From: Balanoglossus misakiensis | Taxonomy: Eukaryota; Hemichordata | Assembly (NCBI GenBank): GCA_040954595.2 | Contig: CM082596.2 | Coordinates: 5,766,001-5,830,000 of the forward strand | DNA: 64,000 nt | Reading direction: 5' to 3' | Shown here: positions 23,600 through 35,769 of the stretch, one piece after another | Position numbering within the stretch: the first letter of the stretch is position 1 | Layout: each line of letters opens with the position of its first letter | Notes under the pieces: model-generated | What the model was told of the DNA's origin: nothing | What the model saw: the letters and a program-made list of their open reading frames with translations, nothing else | Databases searched by the model: none | Made by a program: the position numbers and the translations under genes

Positions 23600-25960
23600 C
23601 TTGATAGGAATTTTGGTCACCTTCAGCATTTTCATGTTATGTGCATTGATTCTACCTTGTACACACTGAGATATTGACCAATTCTTGAGTTTGTGAATTT
23701 TGGTCACCTTAATCATTTTCATGTCATGGATTCTACCTCATACATGCTCAAATAATGACCAATTCTTGAGTTTGTGAATTTTGGTCACCTTCAGCATTTT
23801 CATGTCATATTCATTGATTATAGCTCATACATGCTCAAATAATGACCAATTCTTGACTTTGTGAATTTTGGTCACCTTCAGCATTTTCATGTCATATGCA
23901 GGGATTATAGCTCATACATGCTCAAATAATGACCAATTCTTGACTTTGTGAATTTTGGTCACCTTCATCATTTTCATGTCATATGCAGGGATTATAGCTC
24001 ATACATGCTCAAATAATGACCAATTCTTGACTTTGTGAATTTTGGTCACCTTCATCATTTTCATGTCATATGCAGGGATTATAGCTCATACATGCTCAAA
24101 TAATGACCAATTCTTGACTTTGTGAATTTTGGTCGCCTTTAGCATTTTCATGTCATATGCAGGGATTATAGCTCATAGACACTCAAATAATGACCAATTC
24201 TGGACTTTGTGAATTTTGGTCACCTTCAGCATTTTCATGTCATATGCAGGGATTATAGCTCATAGACACTCAAATAATGACCAATTCTTGAGTTTGTGAA
24301 TTTTGGTCACCTTCAGCATTTTCATGTCATATGCAGGGATTATAGCTCATACACACTCAAATAATGACCAATTCTTGACTTTGTGAATTTTGGTCGCCTT
24401 CATCATTTTCATGTCATATGCAGGGATTATAGCTCATACTCACTCAAATAATGACCAATTCTTGACTTTGTGAATTTTGGTCACCTTCATCATTTTCATG
24501 TCATATGCAGGGATTATAGCTCATACATGCTCAAATAATGACCAATTCTTGACTTTGTGAATTTTGGTCGCCTTTAGCATTTTCATGTCATATGCAGGGA
24601 TTATAGCTCATAGACACTCAAATAATGACCAATTCTTGAGTTTGTGAATTTTGGTCACCTTCAGCATTTTCATGTCATATGCAGGGATTATAGCTCATAG
24701 ACACTCAAATAATGACCAATTCTTGAGTTTGTGAATTTTGGTCACCTTCAGCATTTTCATGTCATATGCAGGGATTATAGCTCATACACACTCAAATAAT
24801 GACCAATTCTTGACTTTGTGAATTTTGGTCGCCTTCATCATTTTCATGTCATATGCAGGGATTATAGCTCATACATGCTCAAATAATGACCAATTCTTGA
24901 GTTTGTGAATTTTGGTCACCTTCATCATTTTCATGTCATATGCAGGGATTATAGCTCATACTCACTCAAATAATGACCAATTCTTGACTTTGTGAATTTT
25001 GGTCACCTTCATCATTTTCATGTCATATGCAGGGATTATAGCTCATACATGCTCAAATAATGACCAATTCTTGACTTTGTGAATTTTGGTCGCCTTCATC
25101 ATTTTCATGTCATATGCAGGGATTATAGCTCATACTCACTCAAATAATGACCAATTCTTGACTTTGTGAATTTTGGTCACCTTCATCATTTTCATGTCAT
25201 ATGCAGGGATTATAGCTCATACATGCTCAAATAATGACCAATTCTTGACTTTGTGAATTTTGGTCGCCTTTAGCATTTTCATGTCATATGCAGGGATTAT
25301 AGCTCATAGACACTCAAATAATGACCAATTCTTGAGTTTGTGAATTTTGGTCACCTTCAGCATTTTCATGTCATATGCAGGGATTATAGCTCATAGACAC
25401 TCAAATAATGACCAATTCTTGACTTTGTGAATTTTGGTCACCTTCATCATTTTCATGTCATATACAGGGATTATAGCTCATACACACTCAAATAATGACC
25501 AATTCTTGACTTTGTGAATTTTGGTCACCTTCTTGACTTTGTGAATTTTTGTCACCTTCATCATTTTCATGTCATATGCAGGGATTATAGCTCATACATG
25601 CTCAAATAATGACCAATTCTTGACTTTGTGAATTTTGGTCACCTTCATCATTTTCATGTCATATGCAGGGATTATAGCTCATACATGCTCAAATAATGAC
25701 CAATTCTTGACTTTGTGAATTTTCGTCACCTTCATCATTTTCATGTCATATGCAGGGATTATAGCTCATACATGCTCAAATAATGACCAATTCTTGACTT
25801 TGTGAATTTTGGTCATCTTCAGCATTTTCATGCCGTGTGCATCAATTCTACCTTGTACACGCTGAGATATTGACCACTTCTTTACTTTGTGAACTTTGGT
25901 CACCTTCTTGACTTTGTGAATTTTGGTCACCTTCAGCATTTTCATGTCATATTCATGGAG
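23600..25960 (+). repeat. 87-bp satellite array, left arm (about 27 copies)
   Basis: Tandem copies of an 87-bp unit containing GACCAATTCTTGACTTTGTG, CATTTTCATGTCATATGC and GCTCATACATGCTCAAATAA. The period was measured from 23,924 to 24,011. Copies vary at fixed positions (CATGCTC or CACACTC; CACC or CGCC), and runs of the same variant alternate, suggesting higher-order expansion. One copy near 25,530 carries an extra 26-bp partial duplication. Confidence 0.95.
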
Positions 25961-27009
25961 TATAGATCAAATACTCTCATATATACCGGTAATGCATGTA
26001 AACTTTTGGTCGTGAGCGAACTTAAGTGAAAGACTACAACAAGACTAGTAAAAAGTGTAAAATCTTTACCAAATCCGGTATTCATCATTGTGGATGGAAG
26101 AGAATAAGCTGAGAATATTCTCAAGCTTCAAGATCTGGCTTGTCAAAAAGCAAAGTGAGTACAAATTTTATCACCATTTTCATTGAAGGAAGCAAGAGAA
26201 AGTTGGAGTTTAGGCTTGCAAGGTCTAGATCAAAATTATTGAAGAGGCAAAAGGGAAAGCAGTTTCTGCTTTGTGTCGTAGAGGGCGTGTGTTGAATTGT
26301 GTCAACCGTTCCTTGAGCAGGTTTTAGTGCGCTGAAGCTCGCAATAGAATTGTTTGTGCAATCTACTTAATTAACATGTCGTAGAAAGACTGTTTCGGAT
26401 CAAAACAACCGTTCATTGAATAATATAAACCGTTTATTGAATAATATAAGCGTTCAACAGAAATTATGCTTGTTCAACGTGTTGTAGATAGTCTTCAAAA
26501 CGTGTCCAAACAAATCGCTAAGTACAAATGAAGAACGTCACAACTTTAAAAAAAAAACGAAAAGTCGCACAATATTTTCGTATTTTGGAATTGAAAATGT
26601 ACAGTTCGCAACAAAAGATGCGTTTCCGCGATCCTTGATTTTAAATTGTCGTGTCTCCGCGATCACCGTTGACGTGAATTAGTGTATTTCATCGATCTGT
26701 TCAAAGTGTAGACACTTCGTCCCCTCCATCGTTTTTTTTTTACAAAAGTTAGATTTATCGTGAGAATTAATGCATGATTAAATTCCAAGTGTCGGGTTGT
26801 TGTTTTTTGAAATCGGAGAGAGGTATTTGTCGCTTGTAATTTGTTATTAATTCTGCCAATTGTATTTTTTGCTGTCTGCTGTTAAGTTGTATATTAAGTG
26901 TATATTTTTACCGCTTCTGTGTCATGTACATTTAAATCCTGATTTAATTAAATAAAGAATGAAATGCATGTAATAATAAGTTTTGCAGCGGAAGTTATTG
27001 ATCGAAATT

Positions 27010-27065
27010 AGGCTCGGTTTCATTATAGTTGGTATAACAATACTGACTATAATGAAACCGAGCCT
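27010..27065. repeat. 56-bp hairpin (left copy)
   Basis: AGGCTCGGTTTCATTATAG and its reverse complement face each other across a loop of about 16 bp. The same hairpin is at 28,571-28,626 in the right arm. It may be a miniature element carried within the large repeat. Confidence 0.85.
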
Positions 27066-27132
27066 TATTTATTTTTTTTTAAATTTCACGAGTCTGATCA
27101 TAATATAATACTTTTGAAGTCTTGAAGTTCGT

Positions 27133-27207
27133 GAGTCACCGTGGCTCAGTGGTTAAGACGTTAGACTAACGATCGCAGGACTGGGGTTCGAATCCCCCTG
27201 CTGACTC
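27133..27207 (+). tRNA. tRNA-like Pol III cassette 1 (left arm)
   Basis: A 75-nt segment has an exact A box (TGGCTCAGTGG) and exact B box (GGTTCGAATCC). GAGTCA at the 5' end pairs with TGACTC at the 3' end as an acceptor stem. The anticodon region (CGTTAGACTAACG) can form a stem with a 7-nt TAGACTA loop and GAC in the anticodon place, but base 33 is A rather than U and the T stem is weak. It is more likely a tRNA-derived sequence (SINE head or pseudo-tRNA) than a working tRNA. Confidence 0.45.
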
Positions 27208-27310
27208 AACTTTCCCTGAAAAAAATATCTTTTAGCTTCCAAGTGTCTCAGTTTTCCAAGTCAACTAGGCAATCTGATGTATAAGTACAAGTTAAAAGTA
27301 AGCTTATCTC

Positions 27311-27399
27311 GAGGAAGCACCGTGGTCTAGTGGCATTGTCGCTGGGCTGATGACTGTATGGACAGTATTGGTGCGGGGTTCGAATCCCGCTGCTGACTC
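27311..27399 (+). tRNA. tRNA-like Pol III cassette 2 (left arm)
   Basis: An 89-nt segment has a good A box (TGGTCTAGTGGCA) and exact B box (GGTTCGAATCC), and ends in the same TGCTGACTCA as cassette 1. ACTGTATGGACAGT forms a stem in the middle. The acceptor stem is poor, so it is probably a tRNA-derived element. The matching inverted copy is at 28,238-28,326. Confidence 0.4.
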
Positions 27400-27418
27400 A
27401 ACGCTCGGACAGGGGAAC

Positions 27419-27556
27419 TATTGGCTTGCGTACCAGTGGCTGTGCGTAGACGGTGCTATTGGCTTGCTGTCAGTAGCTGTGCGTAGAGGGCGCTATTGGC
27501 TTGCTGTCAGTAGCTGTGCGTGGAGGAGCTATTGGCTTGCCTGTCAGTAGCTGCGC
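27419..27556 (+). repeat. 37-bp minisatellite, left arm (about 4 copies)
   Basis: Imperfect tandem copies of a 37-bp unit containing CTATTGGCTTGCTGTCAGTA and GCTGTGCGTAGA. The same unit is repeated in reverse orientation at about 28,038-28,222. The TATTGGCTTGC core also recurs singly nearer the centre of the palindrome. Confidence 0.9.
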
Positions 27557-28037
27557 GGTATGGGCTTTCATAGAAGAGTATCGCTTGTACGGGGATTGAC
27601 GAGCCATCCCTGTGGTGTGCTTTGAATCCGTTCAGTAGGCCTTCTGTGGTAAGCCCAGCTCTACTATGCCTATCTATGTTTCCGGGCGAGAGTAAAAATA
27701 AATTAAATGAAAGAAAAAAATAAGCCCCTTCGGGGGTTGTTTAATTTTTTTCCCAGCGGATCTAAAAATTTCTGGAAGTCTGGACTTAGTAATTTTTTTT
27801 TGCCCTTCTATTGGCTTGCGGTCAGAGGTCACGGGTATTCCCGTGACAAAGCTAGTCCCCAGAGGACATATTGTCTTGCGGGCAAATGGATAACTACCCA
27901 GTTAGAGCTTATTAATGGTTAAGAAACCATTTGACATTTGAAAGTCAATAAGCTCATACTGGGCACTTAGCCATTGGCCCGCAAACCAATATCTCCTCTA
28001 GGCACTAGCTAATGGACCGCAAGCCAATAGCTCTTTT

Positions 28038-28222
28038 TTTTGGGCACAGCTACTGACAGCAAGCCAATAGCACCGTCTACGCACAGCTACTGACAGCAAG
28101 CCAATAGCGCCCTCTACGCACAGCTAATGACAGCAAGCCAATAGCGCCCTCTACGCACAGCTAATGACAGCAAGCCAATAGCACCGTCTACGCACAGCCA
28201 CTGGCACGCAAGCCAATAGTTC
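28038..28222 (-). repeat. 37-bp minisatellite, right arm (about 5 copies)
   Basis: Reverse-complement counterpart of the array at 27,419-27,556, with about one more copy. Between the two arrays the arms continue to a centre near 27,925. Confidence 0.9.
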
Positions 28223-28237
28223 CCCTGTCCGAGCGTT

Positions 28238-28326
28238 GAGTCAGCAGCGGGATTCGAACCCCGCACCAATACTGTCCATACAGTCATCAGCCCAGCGACA
28301 ATGCCACTAGACCACGGTGCTTCCTC
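28238..28326 (-). tRNA. tRNA-like Pol III cassette 2 (right arm)
   Basis: Inverted copy of 27,311-27,399 with intact A and B boxes. Its conservation between arms is at least as good as that of the flanking unique DNA. Confidence 0.4.
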
Positions 28327-28429
28327 GAGATCTACTTACTTTTAACTTGTACTTATACATCAGATTGCCTAGTTGACTTGGAAAACTGAGACACTTGGAA
28401 GCTAAAAGATATTTTTTTCAGGGAAAGTT

Positions 28430-28504
28430 GAGTCAGCAGGGGGATTCGAACCCCAGTCCTGCGATCGTTAGTCTAACGTCTTAACCACTGAGCCACGGTG
28501 ACTC
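28430..28504 (-). tRNA. tRNA-like Pol III cassette 1 (right arm)
   Basis: Inverted copy of 27,133-27,207, same 75-nt length, with exact A and B boxes. I saw no base difference between the two copies. Confidence 0.45.
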
Positions 28505-28570
28505 ACGAACTTCAAGACTCCAAAAGTATTATATGATGATCAGACTCGTGAAATTTAAAAAAAATTAATA

Positions 28571-28626
28571 AGGCTCGGTTTCATTATAGTCAGTATTGTT
28601 ATACTAACTATAATGAAACCGAGCCT
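28571..28626. repeat. 56-bp hairpin (right copy)
   Basis: Counterpart of the hairpin at 27,010-27,065, with identical stems and a loop in the opposite orientation. Confidence 0.85.
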
Positions 28627-29159
28627 AATTTCGATCAATAACCCTCGCTGCACAACTATTATTATTACATGTATTTCATTCTTTATTTAATTAAATCAGG
28701 ATTTAAATGTACATGACACAGAACCGGTAAAAATATACACTTATATCACGGTTACTAGAAGAAGTCTAGAAGACAACGACAACATTCTAAAAAACAATAT
28801 TCAAATGAAAAACACTCAGTCAGAATAGAGCGAAAATAAATACAATGTGATTTACGCCACTTTAAGGACTACTTTCACCAAAGTAGGAGAGCGTTTTTGT
28901 CAGGTAGAAATTTTGGCGACCGGGGGTTTAAACACCCACATCGCAGCCCAAAGTAAAAAAAACATTAAGATTTTTATCCCACATCGATCTTTTTTGACGT
29001 CGCCCATCATAAAATGTCCAAATAACCGAAAATTCACGTCAACGGTGATCGCGGAGACACGAGAATATTTGCTGCAAAGCGTATTTTTCAATTAAAATGC
29101 TCCGACAATTTAAAATAAAGGATCGCGGAAACGCATCTTTTGTTGCGAACTGTAGAGCT

Positions 29160-32100
29160 ATAATCAATGAATATGACATGAAAATGATGAAGGTGACCAA
29201 AATTCACAAAGTCAAGAAGGTGACCAAAATTCACAAAGTCAAGAATTAGTCATTATTTGAGCATGTATGAGCTATGATCCGTGAATATGACATGAAAATG
29301 CTGAAGATGACCAAAATTCACAAAGTCAAGAATTGGTCACTATTTGAGCATGTATGAGCTATAAACCCTGCATATGACATGAAAATGCTGAAGATGACCA
29401 AAATTCACAAAGTCAAGAATTGGTCACTATTTGAGCATGTATGAGCTATAAACCCTGCATATGACATGAAAATGATGAAGATGACCAAAATTCACAAAGT
29501 CAAGAATTGGTCATTATTTGAGCATGTATGAGCTATAATCCCTGCATATGACATGAAAATGATGAAGATGACCAAAATTCACAAAGTCAAGAATTGGTCA
29601 TTATTTGAGCATGTATGAGCTATAAACCCTGCATATGACATGAAAATGATGAAGATGACCAAAATCCACAAAGTCAAGAATTGGTCATTATTTGAGTGTG
29701 TATGAGCTAGAATCCAAGAATATGACATGAAAATGATGAAGGTGACGAAAATTCACAAAGTCAAGAAGGTGACCAAAATTCACAAAGTCAAGAATTGGTC
29801 ATTATTTGAGCATGTATGAGCTATAAACCCTGCATATGACATGAAAATGATGAAGATGACCAAAATTCACAAAGTCAAGAATTGGTCATTATTTGAGTGT
29901 GTATGAGCTAGAATCCAAGAATATGACATGAAAATGATGAAGGTGACGAAAATTCACAAAGTCAAGAAGGTGACCAAAATTCACAAAGTCAAGAATTGGT
30001 CATTATTTGAGCATGTATGAGCTATAATCCCTGCATATGACATGAAAATGATGAAGGTGACCAAAATTCACAAAGTCAAGAATTGGTCATTATTTGAGCA
30101 TGTATGAGCTATAATCCCTGCATATGACATGAAAATAATGAAGGTGACCAAAATTCACAAACTCAAGAATTGGTCATTATTTGAGCATGTATGAGCTATA
30201 ATCCCTGCATATGACATGAAAATGATGAAAGTGACGAAAATTCACAAAGTCGAGAATTGGTCATTATTTGAGCATGTATGAGCTATAATCAATGAATATG
30301 ACATGAAAATGATGAAGGTGACCAAAATTCACAAAGTCAAGAAGGTGACCAAAATTCAGAAAGTCAAGAATTGGTCATTATTTGAGTGTGTATGAGCTAT
30401 AATCCCTGCATATGACATGAAAATGATGAAGGTAACCAAAATTCACAAAGTCAAGAATTGGTCATTATTTGAGCATGTATGAGCTATAATCAATGAATAT
30501 GACATGAAAATGATGAAGGCGACCAAAATTCACAAAGTCAAGAATTGGTCATTATTTGAGCATGTATGAGCTATAATCAATGAATATGACATGAAAATGC
30601 TGAAGGTGACCAAAATTCACAAAGTCAGGAATTGGTCATTATTTGAGCACGTATGAGCTATAATCCCTGCATATGACATGAAAATGCTGAAGATGACCAA
30701 AATTCACAAAGTCAAGAATTGGTCATTATTTGAGCATGTATGAGCTATAATCCCTGCATATGACATGAAAATGCTGAAGGTGACCAAAATTCACAAAGTC
30801 AAGAATTGGTCATTATTTGAGTGTGTATGAGCTATAATCCCTGCATATGACATGAAAATGATGAAGGTAACCAAAATTCACAAAGTCAAGAATTGGTCAT
30901 TATTTGAGCATGTATGAGCTATAATCCCTGCATATGACATGAAAATGATGAAGGTAACCAAAATTCACAAAGTCAAGAATTGGTCATTATTTGAGCATGT
31001 ATGAGCTATAATCAATGAATATGACATGAAAATGCTGAAGGTGACCAAAATTCACAAAGTCAGGAATTGGTCATTATTTTAGCATGTATGAGCTATAATC
31101 CCTGCATATGACATGAAAATGCTGAAGGTGACCAAAATTCACAAAGTCAAGAATTGGTCATTATTTGAGCATGTATGAGCTATAATCCCTGCATATGACA
31201 TGAAAATGATAAAGATGACCAAAATTCACAAAGTCAAGAATTGGTCATTATTTGAGCGTGTATGAGCAATAATCCATGAATATGACAAGAAAATGCTGAA
31301 GGTGACCAAAATTCACAAAGTCAAGAATTGGTCATTTTTTGAGCGTGTATGAGCTATAATCCATGAATATGACATGAAAATGATGAAGGTGACCAAAATT
31401 CACAAAGTCCAGAATTGGTCATTTTTTGAGCGTGTATGAGCTATAATCAATGAATATGACATGAAAATGATGAAGGTGACCAAAATTCACAAAGTCAAGA
31501 AGGTGACCAAAATTCACAAAGTCAAGAATTGGTCATTATTTGAGCATGTATGAGCTATAATCCCTGCATATGACATGAAAATGCTGAAGGTGACCAAAAT
31601 TCACAAAGTCAAGAATTGGTCATTATTTGAGTGTGTATGAGCTATAATCCCTGCATATGACATGAAAATGATGAAGGTAACCAAAATTCACAAAGTCAAG
31701 AATTGGTCATTATTTGAGCATGTATGAGCTATAATCCCTGCATATGACATGAAAATGATGAAGGTAACCAAAATTCACAAAGTCAAGAATTGGTCATTAT
31801 TTGAGCATGTATGAGCTATAATCAATGAATATGACATGAAAATGCTGAAGGTGACCAAAATTCACAAAGTCAGGAATTGGTCATTATTTTAGCATGTATG
31901 AGCTATAATCCCTGCATATGACATGAAAATGCTGAAGGTGACCAAAATTCACAAAGTCAAGAATTGGTCATTATTTGAGCATGTATGAGCTATAATCCCT
32001 GCATATGACATGAAAATGCTGAAGGTGACCAAAATTCACAAAGTCAGGAATTGGTCATTATTTGAGCATGTATGAGCTATAATCCCTGCATATGACATGA

Positions 32101-32840
32101 AAATGCTGAAGGTGACCAAAATTCACAAAGTCAGGAATTGGTCATTATTTGAGCATGTATGAGCTATAATCCCTGCATATGACATGAAAATGCTGAAGGT
32201 GACCAAAATTCACAAAGTCAGGAATTGGTCATTATTTGAGCATGTATGAGCTATAATCCCTGCATATGACATGAAAATGCTGAAGGTGACCAAAATTCAC
32301 AAAGTCAAGAATTGGTCATTATTTGAGCATGTATGAGCTATAATCCCTGCATATGACATGAAAATGATAAAGATGACCAAAATTCACAAAGTCAAGAATT
32401 GGTCATTATTTGAGCGTGTATGAGCAATAATCCATGAATATGACAAGAAAATGCTGAAGGTGACCAAAATTCACAAAGTCAAGAATTGGTCATTTTTTGA
32501 GCGTGTATGAGCTATAATCCATGAATATGACATGAAAATGATGAAGGTGACCAAAATTCACAAAGTCCAGAATTGGTCATTTTTTGAGCGTGTATGAGCT
32601 ATAATCAATGAATATGACATGAAAATGATGAAGGTGACCAAAATTCACAAAGTCAAGAAGGTGACCAAAATTCACAAAGTCAAGAATTGGTCATTATTTG
32701 AGCATGTATGAGCTATAATCCTTGCATATGACATGAAAATGCTTAAGATGACCAAAATTCACAAAGTCAAGAATTGGTCATTATTTCAGCGTGTACAAGG
32801 TAGAATCAATGCACATAACATGAAAATGCTGAAGGTGACC
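29160..32840 (-). repeat. 87-bp satellite array, right arm (about 42 copies)
   Basis: Same 87-bp unit as the left array but inverted, with about 15 more copies. Blocks of several units are themselves repeated: the run near 30,780-31,440 closely matches that near 31,580-32,580. This indicates segmental expansion within the array. Confidence 0.95.
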
Positions 32841-33371
32841 AAAATTCCTATCAAGGAGTAGTCAGAATGAATGATCAACAAACAAATGTTAATCCACAAT
32901 TCATGGCAGCGCGAGTGACTGAACTAACTTGCTAAGGTTAAATTTTCTCTGTGAAATTTAGGAAATTTTCCAGGGGTACATTTCTCCATCTACTTATAAC
33001 ACATCGCACAAATTTACGTGAATGTTCTTTGAGTAAAATTTACAACAACAAAATTCTACAAAGACAAACTTGGTTTCAACTGCCATCCTCTTTTGGTCTT
33101 CTTGAACCAACTTGTCCAAATCATCTCTGCTGGCATTTTCTGTCTCTTCACGTTTGGAGATCTGACCTGAAGGTTCAAAATCAAATACCAGGTGTCAGTG
33201 TGCTTGATTTGTGTGATTGAGAAACAAAAATGACAAAAACATACTCTGCAATATGTTTTCAGGTAACAGACTGCAAGAAACCCCTGGAACTTGATGTTAG
33301 GTACCCATTGGGGAATTTCAATATAGATGTTTAAATGAATTACACCATTGCACTATACATTGAACCTTTTT

Positions 33372-33542
33372 GAGAGCGTGTATAATTCACAAAGTCACAA
33401 ATTGGTCATTTTGGAGTGTGTATGAGTTAAAATCTATGCACATGACATGAAAATGCTGAACATGACCAAAATTCACAAAGTCAAGAATTGGTCATTTTTT
33501 GAACGTGTATGAATATCCATGCATATGGCACGAAAATGCCTA
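33372..33542 (-). repeat. Outlying 87-bp satellite units
   Basis: Two diverged copies of the satellite unit lie outside the exon-like end segment of the right arm, with no equivalent outside the left arm. They suggest either an older, longer element or spill-over of the satellite. Confidence 0.8.
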
Positions 33543-35500
33543 ATAAATAAAGCATTAGATGCATACAGGGGTATTACATGTATGGCTGACAAGATCTTGT
33601 TTATTGCTAGACATGTGCGAGATTATCTTTTGAGGTGCAACAGTTGTCTATTAAATGACGTGCGAGTGGACCATTTTTGATTGATTTATAATTGGTTACA
33701 CAAATGACCGACACATTCAATTACTTTGTAAAATATTTTGATATGTATATAAATATGAATGGGGGCTAAAGAAAAAAATTGTAAATTCTTAGGGGGCCAT
33801 CAATTTTTGTCATAACGTTTTAGGAGGGGGGCACGGAAAAAATCCTCCAGCACCCACCCACCCCTGGAAGTATTTTCTGAACACTCCCTATACAAGTTTG
33901 GCAGTGTTTTTTTGTTGTTTTGACAAATTATTTACACATAGTGACTATATTGTTTTTCAACATCAAATAAATTTGACAAGTTTCACAGTTTGGGTATATC
34001 ATTTTCAGTATTTTGATTGTAAATTGAACATGAAGCGGGATATTTCATCTCAGCAGAAGTTATTATTGACAAAACAACAAAAACTCTCCAAGAAAAATTA
34101 CATACATGTATTTTGTAAACATTTACTGAGCAATAAAATCATTTCAGTGAAACAGCTGTCATGTGCACTGAAATACACTGTGCACACCATGGGCATTTAC
34201 GCATTATATTCTTCCTATCAATTTAACCGGCCTATAACTTATCTATTATTATACTAGGAACAAAATAACCCACTTTTGGGGTGTTCTCCGTAGACTTTGC
34301 GTTGTTTTTACCCCCGCATTTGCGAGCAAACATACTCAAACTGGACTAGAACTTTCACTTGGCCCTGCGTGCAGGTCTGTGTGTGCTCCCGGCGTTACGC
34401 GTGTAACACCGGTAGCACATTACACGCGTAACACCGGTAGCCCAGTGCACAGACCTGCAGTCTTCTGCAACAGTCGGCACATTTCAATCGAAATTGCCAG
34501 GGCGACCACACATACGTTCACCATATAGCATGACCTGAACAAAAGTTATCCGAAATGAGTTTTTAGAGAATAACTTACTTTTAGTTGGTTGTCTTGTTGT
34601 TGCTGCTTTTTTCCGGTTCTAGTCGCAGAGGTCATGAACTCATACAGGATACATGGACGCGGAGCGTAGATGGCGCTTTACAGAAAACTTTCGCCTTTTA
34701 AAGTGACCTGGCTGTAAAGAAAATAAAAATAGGCAACATCTTTAACCCAGCATCAAGTTGATAATGGAATTTTAGTATGTTTTGAGATTGTTTCTTTATG
34801 CCCAGTACAAACACAGGGACACTTTTCCTTGTTTGTTCATGAGTTTGTTATGATTTTTAATAAAATAAATCAGTGCCCTTGTCTGAGTTGGTGACAAAAG
34901 TCATTCGAGAACAGAATAACAAAAGATTGAAGATCTTTCCACTGGTGTAAGGACACTTTGGTGCATAAACTTGTGATTGAACGTCAAGAACCATGTGAAT
35001 GCTACTGTATTATGATAATATAAATGGAAGGTAATACCATTTGAAGTAGAGGGGTGTGCCTGTTCAGAACAGGTGGTCACCGTATGAGATGTGCCGAACC
35101 CCGGGATTTTCTTTCTGTGGGCATTCACGATACTGGCTTACTTTGATGTTTATGTTTTCTCGTGTCATCTTAGGTAGAGTCCATCAAATTGTCCAAATTC
35201 AGTTAAATGCTCACTGGGTTTGTCTGCGTGGAAACCCCACCGCGCCCAAAACCGTCCCTGCCCGCTGACAGTTATATTGTAATTGAAATAAACACCGTGT
35301 ACATTGTAAACAAATTAGTGCGTGTTTACATACTCTAATTATCAATCTTAATCGGGATGAATATGAAAGGTCTGATTCCTATACCCTCCCCCCACATTAT
35401 TATATATTTCTTTGGGTTGATATCTTCTGATGACGGTCATGGCCAACTTTGCGTCACCTGTCGTCTAAGCAATGGTTGTCATGTGATACCCACTGGCCGG
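33543..35500. other. Intergenic upstream of SHFL homologue
   Basis: No gene is seen. At 34,397-34,444 two direct copies of GTAACACCGGTAGC (second copy CGTAACACCGGTAGC) lie 25 bp apart in a small GC-rich patch. Short open frames at 33,898-35,268 show no domain and lie in AT-rich DNA. Confidence 0.45.
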
Positions 35501-35505
35501 CCAAG

Positions 35506-35549
35506 TTCCGGGAAATTTCAGAGTTTCCAAGAAGACAGTGTTTTCGCTT
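35506..35549. promoter_or_regulatory. Cluster of STAT-, kappaB- and IRF-like motifs upstream of SHFL
   Basis: TTCCGGGAA (35,506-35,514) is an exact TTCN3GAA STAT-type palindrome. It overlaps GGGAAATTTC (35,510-35,519), a near-consensus kappaB site. TTTCGCTT (35,542-35,549) is the reverse of AAGCGAAA, an exact AANNGAAA IRF core. They sit 220-265 bp before the SHFL ATG. Vertebrate SHFL is interferon-inducible; whether these motifs act here is inference from short matches. Confidence 0.35.
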
Positions 35550-35769
35550 TTAAATAACTGTGACATCACAGATCGCGGAAAGGGGTTTTATTTTGCCTGT
35601 CACATTTATACATCTGCTGAGCAGGGAGGCAAACCAGAGGTTGTAACGGCGAACTCTGAAGCGCTTCCTGTTTCATCGCTGGCCGGGATTCAGCAACGTG
35701 TAAGCTTCTCTCTCTGAGCTGCCGTCGTCGTCGCGATCGCCAGGAAACCAACCCGTGTTGCACGTGATC

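Larger units (their letters stand above)
23200..33245. mobile_element. Giant (about 10 kb) inverted repeat, foldback-transposon-like
   Basis: The left arm (about 23,200-27,925) and right arm (about 27,926-33,245) are reverse complements in the same order. From outside in: an exon-like segment of about 350 bp, over 95% alike between arms; an 87-bp satellite array; about 1 kb of unique DNA; a 56-bp hairpin; two tRNA-like cassettes; a 37-bp minisatellite; and the centre. The left arm has a private insertion at about 27,557-27,790. The right arm has more satellite copies. Long inverted arms built of tandem repeats are the hallmark of foldback elements (Drosophila FB, sea urchin TU). I could not find a clear target duplication at the outer ends, and no transposase frame is present, so it would be non-autonomous or a locally formed palindrome. 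Confidence 0.7.

Noticed and set aside
23600-25960. CRISPR-like array of regularly spaced repeats
   Set aside because: The 87-bp units are contiguous and wholly repetitive with no unique spacers, and the genome is eukaryotic.
27350-27550. Small frame reading GLLSVAVRRGRYWLA
   Set aside because: It covers a tRNA-like cassette and the 37-bp minisatellite, with no start context or homology.
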